From Pokkaliibacter sp046614695 (GTDB lineage: Bacteria; Pseudomonadota; Gammaproteobacteria; Pseudomonadales; Balneatricaceae), in contig NZ_JBKKHQ010000007.1 in assembly GCF_046614695.1 (NCBI RefSeq), positions 238,375-302,374 on the forward strand: a DNA stretch of 64,000 bases. The letters run 5' to 3'. Below the pieces are notes generated by a model. The model did no database searches. It was not told the origin of the DNA and was given only the letters and a program-made list of their open reading frames with translations. The position numbers were made by a program, and so were the translations under genes. Each line of letters starts with the position of its first letter. Position 1 is the first letter of the stretch. Positions 51,801 through 59,834 of the stretch are shown here, piece after piece.

Positions 51801-52732
51801 GGGCTGAAACCAGCTTCCGTATCCAGTCACTGCGTGACAACGCTGATTGTGCGCAGCAGGAGTTTGAACGTCTGCAGGATGAAAACGACCCCGGTCTGCA
51901 TGTCGCGCTGAGCTATGACGTGAATGAAAACGTCAGTGCACCGATGATCGCCACAGGCGTTCGTCCTCGTGTGGCGGTACTGCGTGAGCAGGGCGTTAAC
52001 GGTCATATCGAAATGGCCGCTGCCTTTGATCGTGCTGGCTTTGCCTCCGTTGACGTGCACATGAGCGATATTCTCTCAGGCCGCGTTTCCCTGAAAGACT
52101 TCAAAGGTCTGGTCGCCTGTGGTGGTTTCTCCTACGGTGACGTACTGGGCGCCGGTGAAGGCTGGGCGAAGTCGGTACTGTTTAACGCCATGGCGCGTGA
52201 TGAGTTCGAAGGCTTCTTCCACCGCGAAGACAGCTTTGCCCTCGGCGTGTGTAACGGCTGCCAGATGATGTCCAACCTGCATTCGTTGATTCCAGGCGCC
52301 GCCAACTGGCCGCACTTTGTTCGTAACCAGTCTGAGCAGTTTGAAGCGCGTCTGGTCATGGTGGAAGTGCAGCAATCACCTTCTGTATTCCTGCAGGGAA
52401 TGGCCGGTTCTCGCATGCCAATCGCGGTAGCGCATGGTGAAGGCTTTGCCGAATTCAAGCAAGGTGATCTGGCCTCATTGCAGGGTAAAGGTCACGTGGC
52501 GCTGCGTTATGTCGACAACTACGGTCGGCCGACAGAAATGTACCCGGCGAACCCGAACGGTTCACCAGAAGGTGTCACCGGCATCACTTCTGCAGATGGC
52601 CGCGTGACTATCATGATGCCGCACCCTGAGCGTGTATTCCGTGCTGCTCAGCATTCCTGGCGTCCTGATGACTGGCAGGAAGACGGTAGCTGGATCCGTA
52701 TGTTCAGAAATGCGCGTGCCTGGGTGAACTAA
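48845..52732 (+). CDS. purL: phosphoribosylformylglycinamidine synthase
   Basis: Large FGAM synthase of purine synthesis, using ATP and glutamine. The ATG at 48845 gives 1295 residues, matching the E. coli enzyme; an upstream extension to 48602 is rejected. Order: N-terminal PurS-like domain, linker with FAQANSEHCRHKIFNASW, two ATP-binding synthetase halves (VETHNHPTAIAPFPGAATGAGGEIRDEGATGRG; SDGGLFATLAEMAFAG) and a C-terminal class I glutamine amidotransferase with nucleophile cysteine in FALGVCNGCQMM and the HPE triad part in MMPHPERVF. Single gene with a terminator. Confidence 0.98.
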   Translation: MLILRGAPALSPFRRSKLLATLQADVASVTDVYAEFLHLVDVGESLESDEQDVLGRLLTYGPAASSEQPEGEQFIVVPRSGTISPWSSKATDIARNCGLAKVKRIERATRFVVAGGPFSAEEKAALVTQLHDRMVQSVFTEEAQLSAMFEAHKAKAFTTVDILGGGRPALEKANVALGLALADDEIDYLVTAFTELGRNPVDIELMMFAQANSEHCRHKIFNASWDIDGQLQEKSLFAMIRNTHQLNGEGVLSAYKDNAAVIVGHEAPRFFPNPDSKEYTRHQEPIHILMKVETHNHPTAIAPFPGAATGAGGEIRDEGATGRGSKPKAGLTGFTVSDLNIPGFKQPWESSYGKPERIVSALDIMIEGPIGGAAFNNEFGRPNLNGYFRTYEDKVQTVNGEEVRGYHKPIMLAGGLGNIREDHVEKGEIVVGAKLICLGGPAMLIGLGGGAASSMASGSSAEDLDFASVQRDNAEMERRCQEVIDQCWQRGDANPIAFIHDVGAGGLSNAFPELVKDGGRGGNFELRRVNNDEPGMSPLEIWCNESQERYVMAVSPENLAVFEEICRRERCPYAIVGEATDEQHLRVGDELFENNPVDLPMNVLFGKPPRMHRSIERKTFERQALQLDGIELSEAAKRVLQLPAVASKSFLITIGDRTITGLVNRDQMVGPWQVPVADCAVTASAYDVYTGEAMAMGERTPLAVIDAPASGRMAVGEVITNLAAARIDKLSDIKLSANWMCAAGHAGEDEALYDTVHAVGMELCPELGICIPVGKDSMSMRTVWKDGDEQKSVTAPLSLVITGVAPVADIRRSLTPQLRTDKGETSLILIDLGQQRLGGSALAQVFDQVGSEAPNVDDAETLKGFFDAIQTLNQEDRLLAYHDRSDGGLFATLAEMAFAGHVGVDVELSAVVTDKGILTALFNEELGAVIQVRKSDADAVLQILSAHGLAEESQVIGSLNDDDMVRFTVDGEEVLVDSREEYHRLWAETSFRIQSLRDNADCAQQEFERLQDENDPGLHVALSYDVNENVSAPMIATGVRPRVAVLREQGVNGHIEMAAAFDRAGFASVDVHMSDILSGRVSLKDFKGLVACGGFSYGDVLGAGEGWAKSVLFNAMARDEFEGFFHREDSFALGVCNGCQMMSNLHSLIPGAANWPHFVRNQSEQFEARLVMVEVQQSPSVFLQGMAGSRMPIAVAHGEGFAEFKQGDLASLQGKGHVALRYVDNYGRPTEMYPANPNGSPEGVTGITSADGRVTIMMPHPERVFRAAQHSWRPDDWQEDGSWIRMFRNARAWVN

Positions 52733-52753
52733 TCCGGATTTTCGCCAACATAT

Positions 52754-52788
52754 AAGGTGGAGTAGCGCTGGCTGCTCCACCTTTTTTA
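52754..52788 (+). terminator. terminator after purL
   Basis: AAGGTGGAG and CTCCACCTT form a stem with a 12-nt loop that pairs internally (AGC/GCT), followed by TTTTTT. The remaining sequence to 53027 contains no recognised gene. Confidence 0.88.
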
Positions 52789-53027
52789 TTGCGCGGATAA
52801 AATTGCGTTTCTCAGAACAGAATTTTTTACCGGTTGGGCTTGAGACTCTGATTCCAGCCCATACTATAGCGCCGGACCAAAACAGATTGCGGGTAAGCAA
52901 GGAGATTGTGGCCGTGACTCCTGATCTGGTCTGGGTAGTCGTAAGTGATATTGGACAAGATGTGGTCTCTGATCATACTTAGCGGACTTGGATCTGTGAG
53001 TGGGTGTAGAGACGATGAGGGGGAAGC

Positions 53028-53303
53028 ATGAGCACTTTTGGTTCCTTGCAGGCTCAGTTAGAGCGCCTGAAACAGGAAGGTAAGGGCGGCAAGTCAGAGA
53101 AACGTACAGGTCTTCGTACCTTCGTTCCTGTCTATGCACCTGCCAAGCCACAGGGCAAAGAGGAAGACGAAACCACCGATAGCGATACCGAGGATAACCT
53201 TGAAGGTTTCACTATGGGTGATGATGGTAGTGACTACGATGACGATGGCAATGTGATCGAGTCAGAAGAAGAGTCAGAAGATTCGGATTCGCAGCAGTAT
53301 TAA
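53028..53303 (+). CDS. small acidic-tailed protein of unknown function
   Basis: A 91-residue protein in two parts. The N-terminal half is basic (LQAQLERLKQEGKGGKSEKR, then TFVPVYAPAKP), and the C-terminal half (about 50-91) is almost wholly Asp, Glu, Ser and Gly and lacks hydrophobic residues, so it should be disordered. GAGGGGGAAGC precedes the ATG. A single-gene unit between purL and bamD. Such basic-acidic proteins may bind nucleic acid or basic partners; no family is recognised. Confidence 0.7.
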   Translation: MSTFGSLQAQLERLKQEGKGGKSEKRTGLRTFVPVYAPAKPQGKEEDETTDSDTEDNLEGFTMGDDGSDYDDDGNVIESEEESEDSDSQQY

Positions 53304-53352
53304 TGTGTGAATCAGGCTCTGGTGGGTGATCAGTACTCAGTAAAGCCGCAAT

Positions 53353-53385
53353 AAAAAAAGGGGATGATAAGCATCCCCTTTTTTG
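53353..53385. terminator. bidirectional terminator before bamD
   Basis: AAAAAAAGGGGATG and CATCCCCTTTTTT form a strong stem around ATAAG with A and T runs on both sides. It serves the small acidic gene and the convergent bamD. Confidence 0.9.
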
Positions 53386-53401
53386 TTTTCTGTTCTCAGG
53401 C

Positions 53402-54337
53402 TCAGAACCAGTCGGTCATGCGCTGGAACCAGGAACGGTCTTCTTCTTCGTTGCCGGATGCAGCCGGTGTCTCAACTGCAGGCTTGGCAGGCGCCTGAGT
53501 GTTGGCCTTCACTTCCGTCGAGAAGTCAGGCTTGGCATCAGACTTACGGAATACGCCGAAGGAGTACTTATCGATAATGCTGGTTTCATCCAGAATATTT
53601 TTGCTGTAGCCCGGGTAGTTCAGATCAAGAACATCCTGCGCTGACTTGGCCAGCTTTTCCTCACCCAGCGCATTGTAAGAAACGATCATCACCGCCAGTG
53701 CGTCAGAGACGGCAGGCGTTTCCTGAAAGTTCTCCACCACATAGCGACCACGGTTTGCCGCCGCCAGATAAGCGCCACGCTTAATGTAGTACTGGGCTAC
53801 GTGGATTTCATAGCGGGCCAGACGGTTACGCAGATAGACCATGCGGTTTTTCGCATCGGAAGCGTAAGGGCTGTTGGGGTAGAGACGAACCAGTGTGGCG
53901 AAATCGTTGTAGGAGTCTTTCGCAGCACCGGGGTCACGCTCGGTTTCATCAGTGGGCAGGAAGCGGGAAATCAGACTCTGATCCTGCTCGAAGGCGGTGA
54001 GTCCGCGAACGTAGTAGGCGTAGTCGATATAGTTACTGTTGGGGTAAACACGGATGAAGCGATCCGCTGCTGCGCGGGTTTCGTCTTCCTTGCCATCCCG
54101 GTAGTAGGCGTAGATCAGTTCAAGCTGGGCCTGTTCGGAATAACGACCGAAGGGATAGCGTGCTTCGAGTTTTTCATACCAGTCAGCTGCCTGATCCCAG
54201 AGGGCGTCATCCAGTGCAGTGGTGGCCTTGTCGTACATCACCTGCTCAGAATAGTCTGGCTCTTTAGGTGCTAGGGCTGAGCAGCCTGCCAGGGCAGTTG
54301 CCATGGCGACAGCTAGCAGGAGTTTACCTTGTCGCAT
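53402..54337 (-). CDS. bamD: outer membrane assembly lipoprotein BamD
   Basis: Essential lipoprotein of the Bam complex that inserts beta-barrel proteins in the outer membrane. The 311-residue precursor has the lipobox TALAGC (Cys19) and TPR repeats (ATTALDDALWDQAADWYEKLEARYPFGRYSEQAQ, ETRAAADRFIRVYPNSNYIDYAYYVRGL, LARYEIHVAQYYIKRGAYLAAANRGRYVV). The C-terminal 40 residues are a low-complexity proline/alanine tail (NTQAPAKPAVETPAASG), longer than in E. coli. Divergent from rluD, the conserved arrangement. Confidence 0.96.
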   Translation of the reverse strand: MRQGKLLLAVAMATALAGCSALAPKEPDYSEQVMYDKATTALDDALWDQAADWYEKLEARYPFGRYSEQAQLELIYAYYRDGKEDETRAAADRFIRVYPNSNYIDYAYYVRGLTAFEQDQSLISRFLPTDETERDPGAAKDSYNDFATLVRLYPNSPYASDAKNRMVYLRNRLARYEIHVAQYYIKRGAYLAAANRGRYVVENFQETPAVSDALAVMIVSYNALGEEKLAKSAQDVLDLNYPGYSKNILDETSIIDKYSFGVFRKSDAKPDFSTEVKANTQAPAKPAVETPAASGNEEEDRSWFQRMTDWF

Positions 54338-54507
54338 CAGGTTACCATTGCCGCGTTCAGTGACTTTGAGGCCGTTATTCTAGCGGGATTCCATCTGGTG
54401 TACAGTGCGCGAGCTGAATAAGGCCGAATAAGCAGCTATACTTGCCCCCTTTTCAGCGGCCCCTCCGACGGAGCAGGCCCGGTAATCAGGCAGGTTGAGT
54501 AAGCCAG

Positions 54508-55482
54508 ATGAGTGAAACAATCAAGCACCGAGAGCAAGTGCCCGTCTCTTCGGGTGGAATGCGACTGGATCAGGTCGCGGCAGAGCTTTTCGGGGATTAT
54601 TCCCGCTCCCGGTTGCAGGAATGGATCAAGGAAGGCGCGCTGCTCGTCGATGGCAAAACCTGCAAACCCCGCGAGAAGTTGCTCGGCGGTGAATGGCTGA
54701 CGCTGGAGGCGATCCTGGAGGTTCAGGAGCGCTGGGAAGCCGAAGATATTCCGCTACCGATCATTTATGAAGACGAACATATTCTGGTACTCAACAAGCC
54801 CGCAGGTCTTGTGGTGCATCCGGCCGCTGGCCACAGCGAAGGTACGCTGCTGAATGCCTTGCTGCATCATGCGCCTGAGCTGGGGCATGTTCCGCGTGCC
54901 GGTATTGTTCACCGTCTGGATAAGGACACCACGGGTCTGATGGTGGTGGCAAAGACGCTGCAGGCCCAGACAGATCTGGTCGCGCAGCTGCAGGATCGCT
55001 CCATGGGGCGTGAGTATGAAGCCATTGTTCAGGGCGTGATGACCGGCGGCGGTGTCGTCGATGAGCCGATGGGGCGCCACAGCCGTCACCGTCAGAAAAT
55101 GGCCGTCGTCGCTCAGGAAACCGGCAAGCATGCGGTAACCCATTACCGCGTGATCGAGAAATTCCGCGCTCATACTCATATTCGCTGCAAGCTGGAAACC
55201 GGCCGCACCCACCAGATTCGCGTGCATATGTCGCACATCCATTATCCGTTGGTGGGTGATCCGCTTTACGGTGGCCGTAACCGCCTTCCCAAGGGGTGCA
55301 CAGAAGAGCTGCAGGATGCGTTGCGTCAGTTTCAGCGTCAGGCCCTCCATGCCAAGCGTCTTGAGTTGAGCCATCCGGCGACGGGTGAGTGGATGGAGTG
55401 GGAAATTGATTTGCCTGAGGATCTGATTCAGCTTCTTGATGTTCTGGATACTGACCGTATAGGTTTTGACCACTACGAATAA
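54508..55482 (+). CDS. rluD: 23S rRNA pseudouridine synthase RluD
   Basis: Makes pseudouridines at 1911, 1915 and 1917 of 23S rRNA. The 324-residue protein begins with an S4 RNA-binding domain (GGMRLDQVAAELFGDYSRSRLQEWIKEGALLVDG) followed by the catalytic domain, with Asp138 in GIVHRLDKDTTGLMVVAKT. Position divergent from bamD and upstream of pgeF, as in E. coli and Pseudomonas, separates RluD from RluC. Confidence 0.95.
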   Translation: MSETIKHREQVPVSSGGMRLDQVAAELFGDYSRSRLQEWIKEGALLVDGKTCKPREKLLGGEWLTLEAILEVQERWEAEDIPLPIIYEDEHILVLNKPAGLVVHPAAGHSEGTLLNALLHHAPELGHVPRAGIVHRLDKDTTGLMVVAKTLQAQTDLVAQLQDRSMGREYEAIVQGVMTGGGVVDEPMGRHSRHRQKMAVVAQETGKHAVTHYRVIEKFRAHTHIRCKLETGRTHQIRVHMSHIHYPLVGDPLYGGRNRLPKGCTEELQDALRQFQRQALHAKRLELSHPATGEWMEWEIDLPEDLIQLLDVLDTDRIGFDHYE

Positions 55483-55512
55483 GCCGAAACTCATCGCAGA
55501 GAGAGCCGTGAC

Positions 55513-56238
55513 ATGTCCTACGTATTTCCCGACTGGCCTGCGCCAATCAATGTTCGCTCAGTCTGTACGACGCGTCTGGGAGGTGTCAGTCAGGCACCTT
55601 TCGACAGCTTTAATCTTGGCGATCATGTGGGTGATGACCCTCGCGCTGTGTTTGCCAACCGTGCTCAGCTTTGTGATGAGTTGCAGTTACCCTCCGAACC
55701 TTTCTGGCTTGAGCAGGTTCATGGTACGCAGGTGCTGGCACCCGGTCAGGTGAGATGCGGTGATGCCAGCATTTCCTGTGAAGCGGGTGAAGTCCTGAGC
55801 ATTATGACCGCGGACTGTCTGCCGGTTTTGCTGTGTGATCAGGCTGGAACGGTGGTGGCGGGGGCTCATGCTGGCTGGCGCGGACTCTGTGAAGGCGTTC
55901 TGGAAAATACCGTCAGCGCCATGGAGTGCGATCCTGCCGAGATTATGGTCTGGCTAGGCCCGGCCATTGGCCCGAATGCCTTTGAAGTGGGTGATGAGGT
56001 CCGTGAAGCATTTGTCGCTCATGCGCCCATTGCGGGTCTTGCCTTTACGCTGGGCCGCGAGGCCGGGAAATGGATGGCGGATATCTATCTTCTGGCGCGC
56101 CAGCGACTGGAAGCGATGGGGATTACCGCCATTTATGGCGGTGAATACTGCACCCACACGCAGGAAGATCTGTTTTATTCCTACCGCCGTGATAAAACCA
56201 CAGGCCGTATGGCCTCGCTGATCTGGATGGCTTCCTGA
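55513..56238 (+). CDS. pgeF: purine nucleoside phosphorylase / laccase-domain protein YfiH
   Basis: A 241-residue member of the DUF152/YfiH family, called polyphenol oxidase in older annotation. The E. coli protein was linked to peptidoglycan amino-acid editing, and relatives act on purine nucleosides. The zinc-site residues are visible in LEQVHGTQV, MTADCLPVLLCD and GAHAGWRGLCEGV. It follows rluD by 30 bp and is likely co-transcribed. Confidence 0.92.
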   Translation: MSYVFPDWPAPINVRSVCTTRLGGVSQAPFDSFNLGDHVGDDPRAVFANRAQLCDELQLPSEPFWLEQVHGTQVLAPGQVRCGDASISCEAGEVLSIMTADCLPVLLCDQAGTVVAGAHAGWRGLCEGVLENTVSAMECDPAEIMVWLGPAIGPNAFEVGDEVREAFVAHAPIAGLAFTLGREAGKWMADIYLLARQRLEAMGITAIYGGEYCTHTQEDLFYSYRRDKTTGRMASLIWMAS

Positions 56239-56250
56239 CATCAGCGGTTG

Positions 56251-56279
56251 AAAGCGGCCTTTAGCAGGCCGCTTTTTTG
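56251..56279 (+). terminator. terminator after pgeF
   Basis: AGCGGCCT and AGGCCGCT form an 8-bp stem with loop TTAGC, followed by TTTTTTG. It insulates the flagellar genes from the rluD unit. Confidence 0.9.
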
Positions 56280-56404
56280 TTCTCTTCTTCATTGCTCACC
56301 CATCTCTCTGCCACAGATCAGCGTGTTAATCAGGCTGGTAACTTCTCTTCAGGCTTTACCCTTTCTTTACAGTTCACTCTTTTTGTATCTGCTGATTGCC
56401 GGGC

Positions 56405-56420
56405 TGGCACGTAGCTTGCT
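56405..56420 (+). promoter_or_regulatory. sigma-54 promoter of flgF
   Basis: TGGCACGTAGCTTGCT matches the sigma-54 consensus (TGGCAC-N5-TTGCW) at every defined position. It lies 32 bp before the flgF start. Control by an FleQ/FlrC-type activator is expected from Pseudomonas and Vibrio flagellar cascades. Confidence 0.9.
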
Positions 56421-56452
56421 CATACCCCTCAAAAGGTTTTGAGGTAGGCACC

Positions 56453-57199
56453 ATGTCAATGGACAGAGCACTGTACCTGGCAATGTCAGGGGCAAAGCAG
56501 AATCTCTGGGCTCAGGCGATTCATACCAACAACTTGGCGAACGTTTCTACTGGCGGCTTCAAGAGCGATTTCGAGCAGGCGCGGGCGATGCAGGTCTTTG
56601 GTGAGACCTTTCCGTCCCGCGTGTACAGCATGACAGAGAACCCCGGCACGAACTTCGAGCAGGGTGCGTTGCAAGAGACTGGTCGTGACCTCGATGTGGC
56701 GGTGGATGGCTCCGGTTTTATTGCGGTTCAGCGCCCTGACGGTTCCGAGGCTTATACCCGCTCTGGCGATCTGCATATTGATCAAAACGGCATTTTGCGT
56801 ACCGGCAAGGGGTTGCCGGTACTTGGCAATGGCGGGCCGATTGCCTTGCCACCGGCAACCAAAGTGACCATCGGCGGCGACGGTACTATTTCCGTTCAGG
56901 CGCAGGGTGATCAGCCGACGGATCTGGCGGATGTGGATCGTATCCGCATGGTCAACCCCGATATCCGTGATGTGGTTAAGGGTGAGGATGGCCTGTTCCA
57001 GCAGGAAAATGGCCAGCCTGCCGCCCCCGATGTGAATACGCGTATGGTGTCAGGGTTTCTTGAGGCCAGTAATGTGAATGCGGTCGAAGAGTTCACCAAC
57101 ATGCTGTCGATTTCCCGGCAGTACGAGCTCAACGTCAAGGTCATGCAGGCCGTTGATGAGAACGCGCAACAAGAAAATCAGCTTCTCCAGGTGAGTTAA
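56453..57199 (+). CDS. flgF: flagellar proximal rod protein FlgF
   Basis: A 248-residue component of the proximal rod. The N-terminal MSMDRALYLAMSGAKQNLWAQAIHTNNLANVSTGGFKSD includes the flagellar rod/hook-family motif (NNLANVSTGGFK), and the C-terminal SGFLEASNVNAVEEFTNMLSISRQYELNVK is the matching coiled-coil end. Spacing of 11 bp to flgG. GAGGTAGGCACC precedes the ATG at 56453. First gene of its transcript, behind a sigma-54 promoter. Confidence 0.96.
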   Translation: MSMDRALYLAMSGAKQNLWAQAIHTNNLANVSTGGFKSDFEQARAMQVFGETFPSRVYSMTENPGTNFEQGALQETGRDLDVAVDGSGFIAVQRPDGSEAYTRSGDLHIDQNGILRTGKGLPVLGNGGPIALPPATKVTIGGDGTISVQAQGDQPTDLADVDRIRMVNPDIRDVVKGEDGLFQQENGQPAAPDVNTRMVSGFLEASNVNAVEEFTNMLSISRQYELNVKVMQAVDENAQQENQLLQVS

Positions 57200-57210
57200 G
57201 GAGTTAATCC

Positions 57211-57996
57211 ATGTTGGCATCCCTCTGGATCGGCAAGACCGGTCTTAGCGCACAGGAGACCGCGCTCTCAACCATTTCGAATAACCTGGCGAACATCAGT
57301 ACGACAGGTTTTAAGAAGGATCGTCCGAACTTTGAAGATCTGCTTTATCAGATCAAGCGTCAGCCAGGTGGACTGACCAGTGAGAACACCCGTTTGCCTT
57401 CAGGTTTGCAGATCGGTAGCGGTGTTCGGGTAGGCATCAACGAAAAGATCTTCACTCAGGGGGATCTGGAAACGACGGATAACTCGCTGGATGTGGCGAT
57501 TAACGGCGATGGCTTCCTGCGGGTACTGCTGCCGGATGGCACCATTGGCTATACCCGTGACGGCAACCTGAGTCTGGATGCGGATGGCAACATCGTTAAC
57601 CAGTCGGGCTATCCCATGGATCCGCAGATTAACGTCGCGGATGCAACGCAGATCACTATCAGTGGTGATGGCCAGGTTGAGGTGGTGATCAACGGCGATA
57701 CGGCGAATCCACAGGTCGCCGGGCAGTTGCAGCTCACCACTTTTGTTAACCCGGCCGGTTTGCAGGACATGGGTGGCGATATCTACAAGGAAACGGTCGC
57801 CAGTGGCGCACCCAATGACGGCGTGCCTGGTGAGGATGGTCGTGGCACCCTGATTCAGGGCATGCTGGAGTCTTCCAACGTTAACGCGGCTGAAGAGCTG
57901 GTAAACCTGATCACCACTCAGCGCGCGTACGAGATGAACTCCAAGGCCATATCGACAGCGGATCAGATGCTGTCCTTCGTAACACAGCAGCTATAA
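57211..57996 (+). CDS. flgG: flagellar distal rod protein FlgG
   Basis: A 261-residue subunit of the distal rod, the drive shaft between basal body and hook. N-terminal SNNLANISTTGFKKDRPNFEDLLYQ and C-terminal MLESSNVNAAEELVNLITTQRAYEMNSKAISTADQML are family hallmarks; the length agrees with E. coli FlgG (260). It is separated from flgH by 21 bp. Confidence 0.97.
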   Translation: MLASLWIGKTGLSAQETALSTISNNLANISTTGFKKDRPNFEDLLYQIKRQPGGLTSENTRLPSGLQIGSGVRVGINEKIFTQGDLETTDNSLDVAINGDGFLRVLLPDGTIGYTRDGNLSLDADGNIVNQSGYPMDPQINVADATQITISGDGQVEVVINGDTANPQVAGQLQLTTFVNPAGLQDMGGDIYKETVASGAPNDGVPGEDGRGTLIQGMLESSNVNAAEELVNLITTQRAYEMNSKAISTADQMLSFVTQQL

Positions 57997-58017
57997 GCGC
58001 AGTTTCAGGTGACGTTG

Positions 58018-58698
58018 ATGAGTAAGCGTGCATTACAGGCGGTTTTCGCAAGCGTGCTGATGTTGGTGCTGGCGGGATGTATGAACAACGCCAAGCCTAA
58101 TGATCCCGAGTATGCGCCCGTGACTGCGCAGGATCTGCAGCAGCCTCGTGAAACCAATGGCGCCATTTATCAGGCCGGTTCTGAAATGAGCCTGTATGGC
58201 GATCGTCGTGCTCATCGGGTCGGCGATATTATTGTGATCAACCTGGAAGAGACGACCCAGTCGAGCAAGTCTGCATCGTCTTCAGCTGATAAGTCGGCCT
58301 CTGCCAGCATCTCCAACCCGACCGTGCTGGGTAGCCAGTTCGGTGTTGCTGGCCTGTCACTGGACTCCAGCCTGAGTGGCTCCAGCAACTTCAGTGGCAG
58401 TGGTGATACCAGTCAGGCCAATAACCTGGCAGGCACCATTGCCGTCACCGTATCGGAAGTGATGCCTAACGGCATCATGAAAGTGCGTGGGGAGAAGTGG
58501 CTGACGTTGTCCACAGGGGATGAATATATCCGCATCACCGGCATGATTCGGCCGGAGGATGTCACACCCGAGAATGAGATTTCTTCTACCCGTGTTGCTG
58601 ATGCGCGCATTACCTACAGTGGTAATGGCCAGACGCAGGCAGCGGCAACCATGGGCTGGCTGAGTCGCTTCTTTATCAGTGCGATCTGGCCATTCTGA
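58018..58698 (+). CDS. flgH: flagellar L-ring protein FlgH
   Basis: A 226-residue outer-membrane lipoprotein that forms the L ring around the rod. The lipobox LVLAGC is at about residue 20. Typical stretches are GSEMSLYGDRRAHRVGDIIVINLEETTQSSKSA and EKWLTLSTGDEYIRITGMIRPEDV. The ATG at 58018 has AGGTGA six bases upstream; a GTG at 58009 would add three residues. Confidence 0.96.
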   Translation: MSKRALQAVFASVLMLVLAGCMNNAKPNDPEYAPVTAQDLQQPRETNGAIYQAGSEMSLYGDRRAHRVGDIIVINLEETTQSSKSASSSADKSASASISNPTVLGSQFGVAGLSLDSSLSGSSNFSGSGDTSQANNLAGTIAVTVSEVMPNGIMKVRGEKWLTLSTGDEYIRITGMIRPEDVTPENEISSTRVADARITYSGNGQTQAAATMGWLSRFFISAIWPF

Positions 58699-58714
58699 TT
58701 TCAGGAGCTGAGTG

Positions 58715-59824
58715 ATGATGAAACGTATCCTGTCGCTTTTTCTCTGTCTGTGGATCGCCATGCCCTCGGCGCAGGCGGCAATTACTCAGCGCCTGAAAGA
58801 TATTGCTCAGGTGGCCGGTGTCCGTACTAACCAGTTGGTGGGTTACGGTCTGATTGTGGGTCTGGATGGCAGCGGTGACAAAAGTAGTGCCGCCTATACC
58901 TCGCAGACCTTCAAGAACCTGCTGACCCAGTTCGGCATATCTTTGCCGAGCGGCACCAACCCTCAGTCGAAAAATATTGCCGCTGTTGCCGTTCATGCGG
59001 ATTTACCGGCCTTTGCCAAGCCAGGTCAAACCATTGATGTGACCGTGTCTTCTCTGGGGGATGCCAAGAGTTTGCGTGGCGGTTCGCTGCTGCTGACACC
59101 GCTGAAAGGTGCGGACGGTCAGGTCTACGCTATGGCGCAGGGGAATCTGGTGGTGGGTGGCTTTGGTGTCGATGGGCAGGATGGCTCCAAGATCACCGTT
59201 AACGTGCTTAACGTTGGCAGGATTCCTGCAGGTGCCACCGTAGAGAAAGCCGTTGCTTCCGGTTTCAATACAGGTGACTCACTGGTGTTCAATCTTAACC
59301 GCCCCGACTTTACCACGGCCAAGCACGTGACCGAGCAGATCAATAATCTGCTGGGCGCCGGTGTGGCTGAAGCGATGGATGCAACCTCCATCCGGGTGCG
59401 TGCGCCTCGGGATCCTTCTCAGCGTGTGTCTTATCTCTCCGTGTTGGAAAATCTGGAAATCACCGAGGGTGATGAGCGTGCCAAGGTCATCATCAACTCC
59501 AGAACCGGAACCATCGTTATTGGTGAAAACGTGCGTGTTTCACCGGTTGCTGTCACTCATGGCGCTCTGACAGTCTCCATTACGGAAAATCCTCAGGTTA
59601 ATCAGCCTGAACCGCTTTCCGGCGGTCAAACTGTGGTGACACCGCGTACCGGTATTGAAGTCGATGCAGGCAGTGGTCACATGTTTGAACTGTCTCCGGG
59701 GTCCACCCTCAAAGATATCGTCAAGGCCGTTAACAGCGTTGGTGCTGCACCGGGCGACTTAATGGCGATTCTTGAGGCGCTTAAACAGTCAGGTGCTCTG
59801 CACGCTGATCTGGTTGTGATCTGA
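58715..59824 (+). CDS. flgI: flagellar P-ring protein FlgI
   Basis: A 369-residue periplasmic protein that forms the P ring in the peptidoglycan layer. Signal peptide MMKRILSLFLCLWIAMPSAQA, then RLKDIAQVAGVRTNQLVGYGLIVGLDGSGD, the diagnostic N-terminus. AGGAG lies 7 bp before the ATG at 58715; a GTG at 58712 is also in frame. It lies between flgH and flgJ as usual. Confidence 0.97.
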   Translation: MMKRILSLFLCLWIAMPSAQAAITQRLKDIAQVAGVRTNQLVGYGLIVGLDGSGDKSSAAYTSQTFKNLLTQFGISLPSGTNPQSKNIAAVAVHADLPAFAKPGQTIDVTVSSLGDAKSLRGGSLLLTPLKGADGQVYAMAQGNLVVGGFGVDGQDGSKITVNVLNVGRIPAGATVEKAVASGFNTGDSLVFNLNRPDFTTAKHVTEQINNLLGAGVAEAMDATSIRVRAPRDPSQRVSYLSVLENLEITEGDERAKVIINSRTGTIVIGENVRVSPVAVTHGALTVSITENPQVNQPEPLSGGQTVVTPRTGIEVDAGSGHMFELSPGSTLKDIVKAVNSVGAAPGDLMAILEALKQSGALHADLVVI

Positions 59825-59834
59825 GGTACTTATC

